A stretch of DNA of 64,000 bases. It comes from Flavobacterium restrictum. GTDB lineage: Bacteria > Bacteroidota > Bacteroidia > Flavobacteriales > Flavobacteriaceae. The translations under genes and the position numbers were made by a program. The notes below the pieces were generated by a model that was not told where the DNA came from, ran no database searches, and saw only the letters and a program-made list of their open reading frames with translations. The stretch is taken from assembly GCF_007097245.1 (NCBI RefSeq), contig NZ_VJZT01000002.1, positions 117,859-181,858 of the forward strand. Direction: 5' to 3'. Of the stretch, positions 46,979 through 56,919 are shown piece by piece. Positions within the stretch are counted from its first letter, which is position 1. Every line of letters begins with the position of its first letter.

Positions 46979-47369
46979 ATGAGTGACACTAACGAATATT
47001 ACTACAAGAAAGATGAGAATTACAAGATTGTAGGCATATGCATGGAAGTACATAGATTATTAGAACCTGGCTTACTTGAAATTGTATATAAAGACGCATT
47101 AGAAATTGAATTTAAAAGCCATAATATTCCTTATCAACGAGAAAAGGAATTTGCAATAGAATATAAAGGCCGTTGTTTTGCCACATAAATTTTATGCCGA
47201 TTTTATAGTTTATTATGCTATAATATTAGAAGTAAAATCTGTAAAAGAAATCAGTAATGATCATCTCGCTCAAACATTAAATTATATGAAGCTTGTAGAT
47301 ACACCAATTGGAATAATTACAAACTTTCAAAACAAATCATTAGTCCACAAACGCCTAATTAATTCATAA
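46979..47369 (+). pseudogene. GxxExxY family protein, frameshifted
   Basis: The first frame (46979-47188) encodes CMEVHRLLEPGLLEIVYKDALEIEF, with the motif GLLEIVY matching GxxExxY, and then stops. The second frame (from about 47172 to 47369) continues the family: KFYADFIVYYAIILEVKSVKE, followed by NYMKLVDTPIGIITNF. One extra T in GGCCGTTGTTTTG (near 47173-47176) explains the change of frame; without it the protein would read about 129 residues. The family has a PD-(D/E)XK nuclease-like fold of unknown function and is known from inserts in 23S rRNA genes. It is flanked by direct repeats. A sequencing error is possible. Confidence 0.8.
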
Positions 47370-47372
47370 AAT

Positions 47373-47403
47373 AAATTTTGCGAAAATTTGCGCAATTTGT
47401 GGT
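47373..47403 (+). repeat. Right direct repeat flanking the GxxExxY pseudogene
   Basis: Partner of the copy at 46885-46915. It lies between the pseudogene stop and the sigma-54 activator start. Confidence 0.7.
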
Positions 47404-47417
47404 TAAAGAAGAAACAT

Positions 47418-48674
47418 ATGGAAACTGTACAAAATATAAAACAACGCTTTGAGATTATTGGGAATGACCCAAAACTCAATCGTGCGATAGAAAAAGCAAT
47501 TCAAGTAGCACCAACGGATATTTCGGTGTTGGTGGCTGGAGAAAGTGGCGTAGGTAAGGAGAATATCCCTAGGATCATCCATGCGCTTTCGCATCGCAAA
47601 CACGGAAAATATATTGCCGTAAACTGCGGTGCCATTCCCGAGGGAACCATTGATAGTGAGCTTTTTGGCCACGAAAAAGGCGCTTTTACAGGAGCAACAA
47701 ATACCCGTGAAGGTTATTTTGAAGTAGCCGATGGCGGAACAATTTTCCTCGATGAAGTGGGCGAATTGCCATTGACAACACAAGTTCGTTTGCTTCGGAT
47801 TCTGGAAAATGGAGAATTTTTGAAAGTAGGTTCGTCACAAGTACAAAAAACCAATGTTAGAATCGTAGCTGCAACAAATGTCAACTTATTTAACGCCATC
47901 GAAAAAGGGAAATTTCGCGAGGATTTGTATTATCGTTTGAGCACCGTAGACATTACACTCCCTCCTTTGCGAGAGCGAAAAGAGGATATTCATTTGCTTT
48001 TTAGAAAATTTGCAGCCGATTTTGCTCACAAATACAAAATGCCGCCTTTAAAGTTAGATGATACTGCCGTTCAAGTTTTACAAAAATTTCGCTGGAGCGG
48101 GAACATTCGTCAATTGCGAAACGTAGCCGAACAAATTTCGGTTTTAGAAACCAATAGAGACATTTCGGGCAACACCTTACAGTCCTATTTACCTGCCGAG
48201 GGAAGCAATTTACCATCCGTAATAAAGGACAAAAAAAACGATAGCGATTTCAATACCGAAAGAGAAATTCTGTATAAAGTGCTTTTTGATATGAAAAGTG
48301 ACCTGCATGATTTAAAGAAATTAACATTAGAATTAATTAAAAACGGCACTGCAAACGTACAAGAAACAAACAAATCCTTGATTACAAAAATTTATGGTTC
48401 CAAAGAGCAAGACAGCGAAATAGAGTACGAAGAACAACCACGAACCGCAGTCATGACAAGCACAAACAATGAAGAAGAGTACGAGGAACAGGAGGATAAT
48501 TACCTTTTTGCCGAAACGATAGAGGAAGAAGAAATCTTGAGATTGGAACAAAAAGAAATTGAAATGATCAAAAAATCTCTAGAAAAAAACAAAGGAAAAC
48601 GCAAAGCGGCAGCCGATGAATTAGGCATTTCCGAAAGAACGTTATACCGAAAAATAAAACAATTTGACCTTTAA
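47418..48674 (+). CDS. Sigma-54-dependent transcriptional activator (AAA+ and Fis-type HTH)
   Basis: The 418-residue protein starts at the ATG at 47418 (METVQNIKQ); the ten codons before it overlap the upstream repeat. It has no receiver, PAS or GAF domain in front of the AAA+ module. Walker A is GESGVGKE at 41-48 (the usual T is V), the sigma-54 contact loop is GAFTGA at 88-93 and Walker B is GGTIFLDE at 106-113. A long acidic linker (about 290-370) follows, and a Fis-type helix-turn-helix ends the protein (KRKAAADELGISERTLYRKI). Without a sensor domain, control must be by protein partners or level. It is just upstream of lptE. Confidence 0.92.
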   Translation: METVQNIKQRFEIIGNDPKLNRAIEKAIQVAPTDISVLVAGESGVGKENIPRIIHALSHRKHGKYIAVNCGAIPEGTIDSELFGHEKGAFTGATNTREGYFEVADGGTIFLDEVGELPLTTQVRLLRILENGEFLKVGSSQVQKTNVRIVAATNVNLFNAIEKGKFREDLYYRLSTVDITLPPLRERKEDIHLLFRKFAADFAHKYKMPPLKLDDTAVQVLQKFRWSGNIRQLRNVAEQISVLETNRDISGNTLQSYLPAEGSNLPSVIKDKKNDSDFNTEREILYKVLFDMKSDLHDLKKLTLELIKNGTANVQETNKSLITKIYGSKEQDSEIEYEEQPRTAVMTSTNNEEEYEEQEDNYLFAETIEEEEILRLEQKEIEMIKKSLEKNKGKRKAAADELGISERTLYRKIKQFDL

Positions 48675-48694
48675 TAACGTCTACAAATTTTAAA

Positions 48695-48702
48695 TACCTT
48701 TG
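48695..48702 (+). promoter_or_regulatory. -7 promoter element of lptE
   Basis: TACCTTTG lies 15 bp upstream of the ATG at 48718, and 21 bp after the sigma-54 activator stop. No sigma-54 promoter (GG-N10-GC) was seen here. Confidence 0.6.
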
Positions 48703-48717
48703 TCCTTTAAATTAAAA

Positions 48718-49221
48718 ATGAAAAACATACACTATATCTTAATTCTAGTACTCTTGGTAACTTTTAATAGTTGCTCTGTTTACAACTTTACGGGATCGTC
48801 CAAAATTGATGCTAAAACATTTCAAGTCAACTTTTTTCAAAACAACGCACCACTTATTGAACCTGGAATTGACCGTACGTTTACCTTGCAATTACAAGAT
48901 TTAATTCAAAATCAAACCAATTTAAACTTGGTCAAAACAGGTGGCGAATTAACGTATGAAGGCGAAATTGTAGATTATAGAATTAGTCCAATGACCGCCA
49001 CTGCTGACCAGCAAGCCGCTCAAAACCGTTTGAAAATCCGCATCAATGTTCGATTTACCAATAAAAATAAAGAAACAGATAATTTCGAGAAACCGTTTGA
49101 GTTTTTCTACGATTATCCCGCTGGCGTACAACTTACTGGTTCTGCGTTGAACACTGCGGTAAAAGAAATTTTTGATAGGATCACACAAGATATTTTTAAT
49201 GAATCGTTAGCCAAATGGTAA
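48718..49221 (+). CDS. lptE: LPS-assembly lipoprotein LptE family protein
   Basis: The 167-residue protein has a lipoprotein signal (MKNIHYILILVLLVTFNSC, Cys19). The mature part contains SVYNFTGSSKIDAKTFQVNFFQNNAPL, typical of LptE/RlpB in Bacteroidota, and ends LNTAVKEIFDRITQDIFNESLAKW. LptE plugs the LptD barrel and helps insert LPS in the outer membrane. It heads a group with the TPR gene and secG. Confidence 0.9.
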   Translation: MKNIHYILILVLLVTFNSCSVYNFTGSSKIDAKTFQVNFFQNNAPLIEPGIDRTFTLQLQDLIQNQTNLNLVKTGGELTYEGEIVDYRISPMTATADQQAAQNRLKIRINVRFTNKNKETDNFEKPFEFFYDYPAGVQLTGSALNTAVKEIFDRITQDIFNESLAKW

Positions 49222-49252
49222 TTTATCACTAAAAAAAGCAGTACTTCCCACA

Positions 49253-50095
49253 ATGAATGTAACCGACTATAGTTTTTTAATCAACAAACCAAGCACTATA
49301 AATGAGAAACAAACCGAAGCCTTACAAGGCGTTCTGGAAGAGTTTCCGTATTTTCAAAGTGCCAGAGCGTTGCGTCTAAAAGGGCTGTTTAGTCAAAATA
49401 GTTTTAAATATAATTTTGCCTTAAAAGTAACAGCAGCACATACAACAGACAGAACAATTTTATTCGATTTTATTACCTCCGAGGGTTTTACAGCCATTCA
49501 AAAAGAGTTATACGACAAAAAAAATCAAGAACTGCTGGACATAATCGTTATTGACAGCGTTGTTTTAGAAAATAAAGCAACACAATACAGCCCACTAGAA
49601 ACCGCTATTTTAAGTTCCATCAAAGAAGCTGCCATTCACGATGTCAAACCAATACAAACCGCAATTGAAACCAAATTAGATTTGGGTAAACCATTGGATT
49701 TTACAGCAAGCGAAAAACATTCGTTTCAAGAATGGTTGCAATTATCCCGTACAGCACCAATTATTCGAGAAAACGAAACCAGTCCTGCAACTAATGAATT
49801 AAATCTTGATCCTGCCAAGAAGAAAAAAATAGATTTAATCGATAAATTCATTGAAACCAGTCCAAAAATACCACCAGTAAAACAAGGAACAGCAACCAAT
49901 GTGACTTTACCAACAAATTCCGATGACCAATCCTACTTGATGACAGAGACTTTGGCAAGAGTTTATTTGGAACAAAAAAAATATCAACGTGCCATTCAAG
50001 CATATGAAATATTAATTTTGAAATATCCAGAAAAAAGTAGTTTCTTTGCAAACCATATAACAGAAATTAAGATTTTACAAAATAACAATAATTAA
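49253..50095 (+). CDS. Hypothetical protein with C-terminal TPR
   Basis: The 280-residue protein has a helical N-terminal part (MNVTDYSFLINKPSTINEKQ; QGVLEEFPYFQSARALRLKGL) that recalls a conserved Flavobacterium protein upstream of secG. A tetratricopeptide-like pair at about 220-275 (TETLARVYLEQKKYQRAIQAYEILILKYPEKS) suggests protein binding. There is no signal peptide, so a cytoplasmic place is likely. The gap to secG is 3 bp, so translation may be coupled. Confidence 0.8.
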   Translation: MNVTDYSFLINKPSTINEKQTEALQGVLEEFPYFQSARALRLKGLFSQNSFKYNFALKVTAAHTTDRTILFDFITSEGFTAIQKELYDKKNQELLDIIVIDSVVLENKATQYSPLETAILSSIKEAAIHDVKPIQTAIETKLDLGKPLDFTASEKHSFQEWLQLSRTAPIIRENETSPATNELNLDPAKKKKIDLIDKFIETSPKIPPVKQGTATNVTLPTNSDDQSYLMTETLARVYLEQKKYQRAIQAYEILILKYPEKSSFFANHITEIKILQNNNN

Positions 50096-50098
50096 ACA

Positions 50099-50428
50099 AT
50101 GAGCACATTTTCAATTTTTTTAGTTTTAATAACTATAGTTTGTTTCCTATTAATAGTAGTAATAATGGTTCAAAACCCAAAAGGTGGTGGTTTATCTTCC
50201 ACAATTAGCGGTTCTCAAATGTTAGGTGGCGTACAAAAAACAACCGACTTTTTAGACAAAAGTACTTGGACACTGGCCACGATATTAATTGCTTTGATTT
50301 TACTTTCTAGCTTGAGTTTTACAGGATCATTAAGTGATACTGATTCAAAAATTATTGACAAAACAGAAACTGCTGCCCCACAAACAGCGCCAGTTCAAAC
50401 AGCTCCTGCTGCTCCTGCAACAAAATAA
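50099..50428 (+). CDS. secG: Preprotein translocase subunit SecG
   Basis: The 109-residue protein has two membrane helices (IFLVLITIVCFLLIVVIMVQ; LATILIALILLSSLSF) around the conserved loop NPKGGGLSSTISGSQMLGG. The tail is rich in Ala, Pro and Thr (AAPQTAPVQTAPAAPATK). SecG assists SecYE in export. It ends the lptE-TPR-secG group. Confidence 0.94.
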   Translation: MSTFSIFLVLITIVCFLLIVVIMVQNPKGGGLSSTISGSQMLGGVQKTTDFLDKSTWTLATILIALILLSSLSFTGSLSDTDSKIIDKTETAAPQTAPVQTAPAAPATK

Positions 50429-50444
50429 TTCTCAACACCCATAC

Positions 50445-50477
50445 AAAAATGCCAGCCTGTCAAAGCTGGCATTTTTT
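50445..50477 (+). terminator. Terminator after secG
   Basis: AAAATGCCAGC / GCTGGCATTTT, an 11-bp perfect stem with an 8-nt loop, followed by T on the plus strand. Confidence 0.92.
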
Positions 50478-50560
50478 ATAAGCAAAAATGTCAGTTTTTG
50501 GAGCTTGGCATAATTTCTGAAATCAAATAAATAAATAAAAAATAAAAAAAACATACTATT

Positions 50561-50836
50561 ATGGCATTAAACATAAAACCGCTTTCAGACCGTGTTCTTA
50601 TTGAACCAGTAGCCGCTGAAACCAAAACAGCATCAGGGATTTTTATTCCAGATACCGCCAAAGAAAAACCACAAAAAGGAACCGTAGTTGCTGTTGGAAA
50701 TGGCACCAAAGAACACGAAATGACCGTGAAAATTGGCGATACCGTTTTGTACGGAAAATACGCTGGAACCGAATTAAAATTGGAAGGAAAAGATTATTTG
50801 ATTATGCGTGAGGATGATATATTAGCAATTATCTAA
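50561..50836 (+). CDS. groES: Co-chaperonin GroES
   Basis: The 91-residue protein has the mobile loop [21 protein letters not shown] (about residues 19-39, shown in part) that contacts GroEL, and the typical start [14 protein letters not shown]. It closes the folding chamber of GroEL. The gene is 131 bp before groEL, with a 7-bp repeat in that spacer. I see no CIRCE operator (TTAGCACTC-N9-GAGTGCTAA) upstream, so HrcA control is not evident. Confidence 0.98.
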   Translation: MALNIKPLSDRVLIEPVAAETKTASGIFIPDTAKEKPQKGTVVAVGNGTKEHEMTVKIGDTVLYGKYAGTELKLEGKDYLIMREDDILAII

Positions 50837-50931
50837 ACTGAAATTGGCTATTAGCAATTAGCTAATGGCTCAAAAAAACAATAAAAAACAACCTATTTTG
50901 GCCTAAACTTTTAAAAGGTAGCCTTACACCT

Positions 50932-52596
<1,665 letters not shown>

Positions 52597-52640
52597 TCTT
52601 AAATTACAAAAACAAAAATTCCTATTTGGGAATAACCAAA

Positions 52641-52672
52641 AAATCCGAAGTGTATAAGCTTCGGATTTTTTT
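52641..52672. terminator. Bidirectional terminator between groEL and the DedA gene
   Basis: AAATCCGAAG / CTTCGGATTT, a 10-bp perfect stem with an 8-nt loop. T-run on plus strand, and AAAAAA before the left arm serves the minus strand. Confidence 0.9.
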
Positions 52673-52675
52673 TGT

Positions 52676-53359
52676 TTAAGAGTGTTTATCTTCTGGTCTT
52701 TTTTTCATTAGTTTTAGGAATACTGGCAGGGTAGAGATTAGGATTATCCCAATCACAATGTATTCAATATGCTCCTTTAAATCTATCCCGTGTTGTAAAA
52801 ACACGCCATACAAGTAATGCCCAGAAAAAATCAAAACAAACGACCACATAAACGAACTAACAATATTAAAGAACATGAATTTCTTTTTATCCATCGAAAC
52901 AATTCCCGCAACTATAGGTGCAAATGTTCTAAAAATGGGTAAGAAACGAGCAAAAATTATCGCTTTTCCACCATACTTTTCGAAGAAATCTTTGGACTGA
53001 AGTAAGTATTTTTTCTTGAACCAAAAAGTATCTTCTTTTTTAAATAAATAATAACCACTTTTAGCCCCAAACCAATAGCCTACCATATTTCCTAAAACAC
53101 CTGAAAGTGCCACTAAAACCGATAGTATTGTTACGTTTACAAAATCACTTTCAAGAAACAAGACATTCTGAATTAAATCGCGACTGTAAATACCCGCCAA
53201 AAAAAGCAAACTATCACCCGGAAGAAAAAATCCAGCAAAAAGACCCGTTTCAGCAAAAACGATAAACAGAACAATGTACAAACCAAATTGAATCCCTCCT
53301 ATTTGTAACGTAATATAAAACTCTGGATTGAGTAATTGTGTCCATTCAAAATTAGTCAT
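52676..53359 (-). CDS. DedA family membrane protein
   Basis: The 227-residue protein has about five membrane segments and the DedA (SNARE-associated) motif FxRFxPxxR: KAIIFARFLPIFRTFAPIVAG (about residues 132-152). Other conserved elements are LFAGFFLPGDSLLFLAGI and GNMVGYWFGAKSGYYLF. Members act as phospholipid-flipping or proton-coupled transporters and are needed for membrane homeostasis. The substrate cannot be read from the sequence. Confidence 0.9.
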   Translation of the reverse strand: MTNFEWTQLLNPEFYITLQIGGIQFGLYIVLFIVFAETGLFAGFFLPGDSLLFLAGIYSRDLIQNVLFLESDFVNVTILSVLVALSGVLGNMVGYWFGAKSGYYLFKKEDTFWFKKKYLLQSKDFFEKYGGKAIIFARFLPIFRTFAPIVAGIVSMDKKKFMFFNIVSSFMWSFVLIFSGHYLYGVFLQHGIDLKEHIEYIVIGIILISTLPVFLKLMKKRPEDKHS

Positions 53360-53496
53360 AAATAGTTTTTAAGGTAATTGTATGAGCGTGTGAAATTAAG
53401 GATAATTTAGCAAAGTCGCAATTTATTACTCTTTTTTAAAGTTTTCTTAACGGATAAGAATTGAAAAAAAATTAAAAAAATGCTAGCTAGCTCCAA

Positions 53497-53841
53497 TTAT
53501 TTTTCTCTCACATACAAGCAACAAGAAGGTAGTTTTTCGTAATTCTCGGTAATTGCTTTTACTTCATCGGTGTCGTGACCTGCTTTTGCAATGGCTTTTT
53601 TGACATCTAATGGGGTACATTTTTCTTCGTTCAAAATCAGACTTAACTGATGCGTTTCGATATTCCAAACCGCCGATTTTACGCCTGCAACACCAAAAGC
53701 CGCTTTCTGAATCCTGCGCTGGCATTGTTCGCAATTGCCATTAACTTCGGTCACAAACTTGGCATTTTTATTTTTTTTCACTTGTGCATTGGCAGTAAAG
53801 CCAGCAAGAAGAAGTGCGAGTACTATAACTATATTTTTCAT
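53497..53841 (-). CDS. Exported heavy-metal-associated (HMA) domain protein
   Basis: The 114-residue protein has a signal peptide (residues 1-19, ending TANA) and an HMA fold: FVTEVNGNCEQCQRRIQKAA with the metal-binding C-x-x-C at Cys37 and Cys40, then GVKSAVWNIETHQLSLIL. A second Cys pair (PSCCLYV) is near the C-terminus. It probably binds copper or a similar soft metal in the periplasm. It is downstream of the TonB receptor by 94 bp. Confidence 0.88.
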   Translation of the reverse strand: MKNIVIVLALLLAGFTANAQVKKNKNAKFVTEVNGNCEQCQRRIQKAAFGVAGVKSAVWNIETHQLSLILNEEKCTPLDVKKAIAKAGHDTDEVKAITENYEKLPSCCLYVREK

Positions 53842-53859
53842 TTGTATAAAAGTATTAAA

Positions 53860-53932
53860 ATTGATTTTTGAAATTGATTTTTGAAATTGCCATTGAAATT
53901 GACATTGCCATTGCCATTGAAATTGACTTTTG
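53860..53932. repeat. Low-complexity ATTGCC/ATTGAA repeats between the HMA and TonB receptor genes
   Basis: The stretch is made of short units such as gaaattgatttttgaaattg and attgccattgaaattgac repeated with variation. It fills most of the 94-bp spacer between the receptor stop and the HMA start. Confidence 0.75.
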
Positions 53933-53935
53933 TCA

Positions 53936-55945
53936 TCATTTTATTTTAAACCGCAACCCAGCATAATACATTTGTCCAAAAACGGGTGCGTACACCACCG
54001 ATGCATCAAAAGTCGCTCCAAAAGGATTCTCGGAACCCAAAATAGCTTTTGATTGGGTATAATTACCTATGTTTTCGCCACCAACATAGACTTCAAAAGT
54101 TGGCGAAAAAGTTCTAGTAATTTGGGCATTCATCAAGGAATACGCTTTTGAAAATTCGGGTAGTCGGTCTGCTATAGGATTCGATGCTGTGTTGGGCAAT
54201 TGTTGCGCGCCAATCCAGTTGAAGGTATAATCTAGTTTCCATTGTTGTCCTTTGTCGCCAAGATGCGTTTCGTATTCTAAATTGCCAAAAAACCTGTTTT
54301 TGGCTTGCAAAGGTTTTTGAAAACGCCCTGAAAGATAATCGGTTTTAACGTCATAGAATTTATAGGCGGTACGCAAATTCAAATGTGTAGCCAGTTCATA
54401 ATTGAATTCTAATTGTAAACTATTAGCGTACGATTTTCCTTTTAGATTGTAGAATAAAACCTGTTGTGGACTTTGCATCAAATCGACCACGGCTTGATTT
54501 TGAAAATCAGTTCTATAGAAATCAAAACCAACATCGGCATTTTTGCCAAAAATTAAAAATTTCTGATTGAAACTCAAACCATAATTCCAAGCAATTTCGG
54601 GATTTAAACCATAAATTTTGCCGGAATTATCCAAAACTGAAAAGGTTCGAGAACTAGCAAAAAGCGACTGATTTTCGGCAAAAATATTTGCCGCACGCTT
54701 GCCTCGACCAGCCGAAAATCGCAACACAGCTTTTTCCCAAGGATTGTAACGCACATGCAATCTTGGCGTTACAAAAGTCCCCAAACGATTGTGATTGTCT
54801 ATTCGACCACCAAGAATAATACTGAAATTATCGGCATTGTCATAGGTATATTCAAAAAAAGCACCAACCGAATTGTCGGTTCTACTGTAATCATTTATGG
54901 TGACTAATTCTTGGTATTTGTCATAGGTAAAATTCAATCCCGTGGCAAATTTGTGCATGGTATTGTTGATAATCGAATTAAAAATCAGATTCGAATAGTA
55001 ACTACTTTGCTTGATATTATAAGGATTTAAACCGAAATACGATTGCTGATTGTGGCTGTTAAACGCGTTTTGAAAACCAATGCTTTGGTACGGCATATCT
55101 TTAAAAACATAGCCCACTTTGGTGGAAACATCCAGCCGTTCGGTATTGATTTCGGAACCCCAATAGTGCGTGGTACCTCGGTCTTTTGCAGGATCAAAAT
55201 CCAACTGCCCTGTTTGTTTTTTATCATTCATGTACCTGAAATTGATAAAACTTACCAATCCTTTTTCGGCATTATAGTATTGATAGCGATTCAAAATATT
55301 GACTTGTTTGGCTAACGGATTATCTAGGAAACCATCTTTATTTTGATCCATTTTAGCCGTTCTCGTGTTGCCATGAAGGAACAAAGAGCTGCTCCATTTA
55401 TCGGATATTTTGGTGTTGAAATGGGTATTTAACTCGAAACGAGCATCCGATGAACCATAAACATTCAAGAAAAAAGGAATGTTATTGATGGGTTTTAGTA
55501 ACTCGGCATTGATTTGCCCCGAAATACTTTCGTAGCCATTGACAACACTTCCGGCACCTTTGGTAATTTGAATGCTTTCGACCCAAGTGCCTGGGGTAAA
55601 CGACAATCCATACGCTTGCGAAGCACCACGAACCGAGGGAATATTCTCTTCGGTAATCATCAGGTATGGGCTCGTAAGTCCCAACATTTTGATTTGTTTG
55701 GTTCCCGTTAGCGCATCGGCAAAATTGACATCGATTGATGGATTGGTCTCAAAACTTTCGGCGAGATTACAACAGGCCGCTTTTAGCAATTCCTTGCTGG
55801 TCACCAGTATGGTGTTGCCTGTTACGGTAAAGGATTTTTGAATTCCTTTTCGCTTTGCGGTAACTTTGATTTCATTGAGTTTTTCTTGAGAAAAAACAGC
55901 ATTCGAAAACAAAATACCCACCAATAGCGGTATTATTTTTTGCAT
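53936..55945 (-). CDS. TonB-dependent outer-membrane receptor
   Basis: The 669-residue protein starts at the ATG at 55945 (MQKIIPLLVGILFSNAVFSQ, signal peptide cut after FSQ); the twelve codons further upstream are rejected. The plug domain (about 25-150) contains NLAESFETNPSIDVNFADAL and QITKGAGSVVNGYESISGQI. The beta-barrel follows and ends with ...YYAGLRFKIK. The plug has a Cys pair (KAACCNLAESF), unusual but common in receptors placed with metal genes. The substrate may be copper or a metal complex, inferred from the neighbouring HMA gene. Confidence 0.88.
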   Translation of the reverse strand: MQKIIPLLVGILFSNAVFSQEKLNEIKVTAKRKGIQKSFTVTGNTILVTSKELLKAACCNLAESFETNPSIDVNFADALTGTKQIKMLGLTSPYLMITEENIPSVRGASQAYGLSFTPGTWVESIQITKGAGSVVNGYESISGQINAELLKPINNIPFFLNVYGSSDARFELNTHFNTKISDKWSSSLFLHGNTRTAKMDQNKDGFLDNPLAKQVNILNRYQYYNAEKGLVSFINFRYMNDKKQTGQLDFDPAKDRGTTHYWGSEINTERLDVSTKVGYVFKDMPYQSIGFQNAFNSHNQQSYFGLNPYNIKQSSYYSNLIFNSIINNTMHKFATGLNFTYDKYQELVTINDYSRTDNSVGAFFEYTYDNADNFSIILGGRIDNHNRLGTFVTPRLHVRYNPWEKAVLRFSAGRGKRAANIFAENQSLFASSRTFSVLDNSGKIYGLNPEIAWNYGLSFNQKFLIFGKNADVGFDFYRTDFQNQAVVDLMQSPQQVLFYNLKGKSYANSLQLEFNYELATHLNLRTAYKFYDVKTDYLSGRFQKPLQAKNRFFGNLEYETHLGDKGQQWKLDYTFNWIGAQQLPNTASNPIADRLPEFSKAYSLMNAQITRTFSPTFEVYVGGENIGNYTQSKAILGSENPFGATFDASVVYAPVFGQMYYAGLRFKIK

Positions 55946-56019
55946 AATTAAGCGTTTTATAGTGTTATAAAAAAGACTCAAACCACAAGCAATGATTTGA
56001 TTTTTATACCATTATAAAA

Positions 56020-56424
56020 TCAGGCGTAAAAAATATATTGGCTGTACAGCTGGAAAAGTGGCGGCGCATTGGCATCGCAACAATAGGAAGTTGGCTGGTT
56101 TTTATGGAAAGAAGAAGTTCCAATTGTAACAAAAGGATAGGATTGTGGAACGATAAAAACAGAGGGGAATTCAAAGAAAAAAACCTTGACGGTGGCGTTT
56201 TCGGATTTTTTTTGAAAATGAAATACTTTGTCCTTGCAACAACTGTCTTTTTTAGAAACAACTTTTTCGCAGCAACCTTTTTCGATTTTTAAAGAAGGAA
56301 AAGCAGTCTTTAAAGATACCGAAGCAATCGAATCTCCACAATAATGTACATTAAAAGCAAAACCCATATTGGAAACCAATAGGAATAATGCTAAAAATAA
56401 ACTTATGGATTTCTTGGCGTTCAT
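56020..56424 (-). CDS. HYC_CC_PP family protein (exported, cysteine-rich)
   Basis: The 134-residue protein has an N-terminal signal segment (SISLFLALFLLVSNMGFAFN) followed by the motif HYCGDSIASVSL, then GCCEKV, SCCKDKV and, near the C-terminus, SYCCDANAPPLF. This matches the small family named after its HYC, CC and PP motifs. The regularly placed cysteines suggest metal binding. It is 74 bp upstream of the TonB receptor on the same strand, supporting a metal-linked operon. Confidence 0.8.
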   Translation of the reverse strand: MNAKKSISLFLALFLLVSNMGFAFNVHYCGDSIASVSLKTAFPSLKIEKGCCEKVVSKKDSCCKDKVFHFQKKSENATVKVFFFEFPSVFIVPQSYPFVTIGTSSFHKNQPTSYCCDANAPPLFQLYSQYIFYA

Positions 56425-56469
56425 ACTGCAAAATTATCTAAAATAGAGACACCAAAACCAAATAAAATG

Positions 56470-56919
56470 TTATTTTTTGTTTTGCTTTTTTTGAAAATAA
56501 AAAGCCGGCACAAAAAGAATCACAAAAACGGGTTGAATCAAAAACCGTCGGATGTAAAAGAGCAGGAAATTATGAGGTTCGTCATACAGAAAAAGCACCG
56601 AAAAGAAAGCCACGATTAGCATCAAAAAGAAAAAAAGATACAAAAAGGTAGCGAATTTGATCATTTCAATTTCTTGAAACAACGCATAAATAATCCCCAA
56701 AGACAACAACATATTCAAAGCGTACCGAAATAATAACGACAAAAACAAGGGCAAAGCACGGTACTCTGGCAATGGCAAAGCATTAAAATCTTCTTTGAAA
56801 TACTCCAAAAAAGGATCGTAAAATAAAGTCGTTTCGTAAGCTCGCGTGAGTGCCAAAAGCAGTATTAAAACCAACACTGATAAGGCTCTTGCTTTATGAT
56901 TGAATAGTATTTTTAGCAT
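56470..56919 (-). CDS. Exosortase F system-associated protein
   Basis: The 149-residue membrane protein has about four hydrophobic segments and a conserved YDPFLEYFKEDF part (about residues 34-45) typical of the XrtF partner protein. Its start overlaps the end of xrtF by 26 bp, implying translational coupling. It presumably works with XrtF on the same surface substrates, but its precise role is not known. Confidence 0.88.
   Translation of the reverse strand: MLKILFNHKARALSVLVLILLLALTRAYETTLFYDPFLEYFKEDFNALPLPEYRALPLFLSLLFRYALNMLLSLGIIYALFQEIEMIKFATFLYLFFFLMLIVAFFSVLFLYDEPHNFLLFYIRRFLIQPVFVILFVPAFYFQKKQNKK

Noticed and set aside
50429..50560. CIRCE operator before groES
   Set aside because: The TTAGCACTC-N9-GAGTGCTAA sequence is not present in the spacer.
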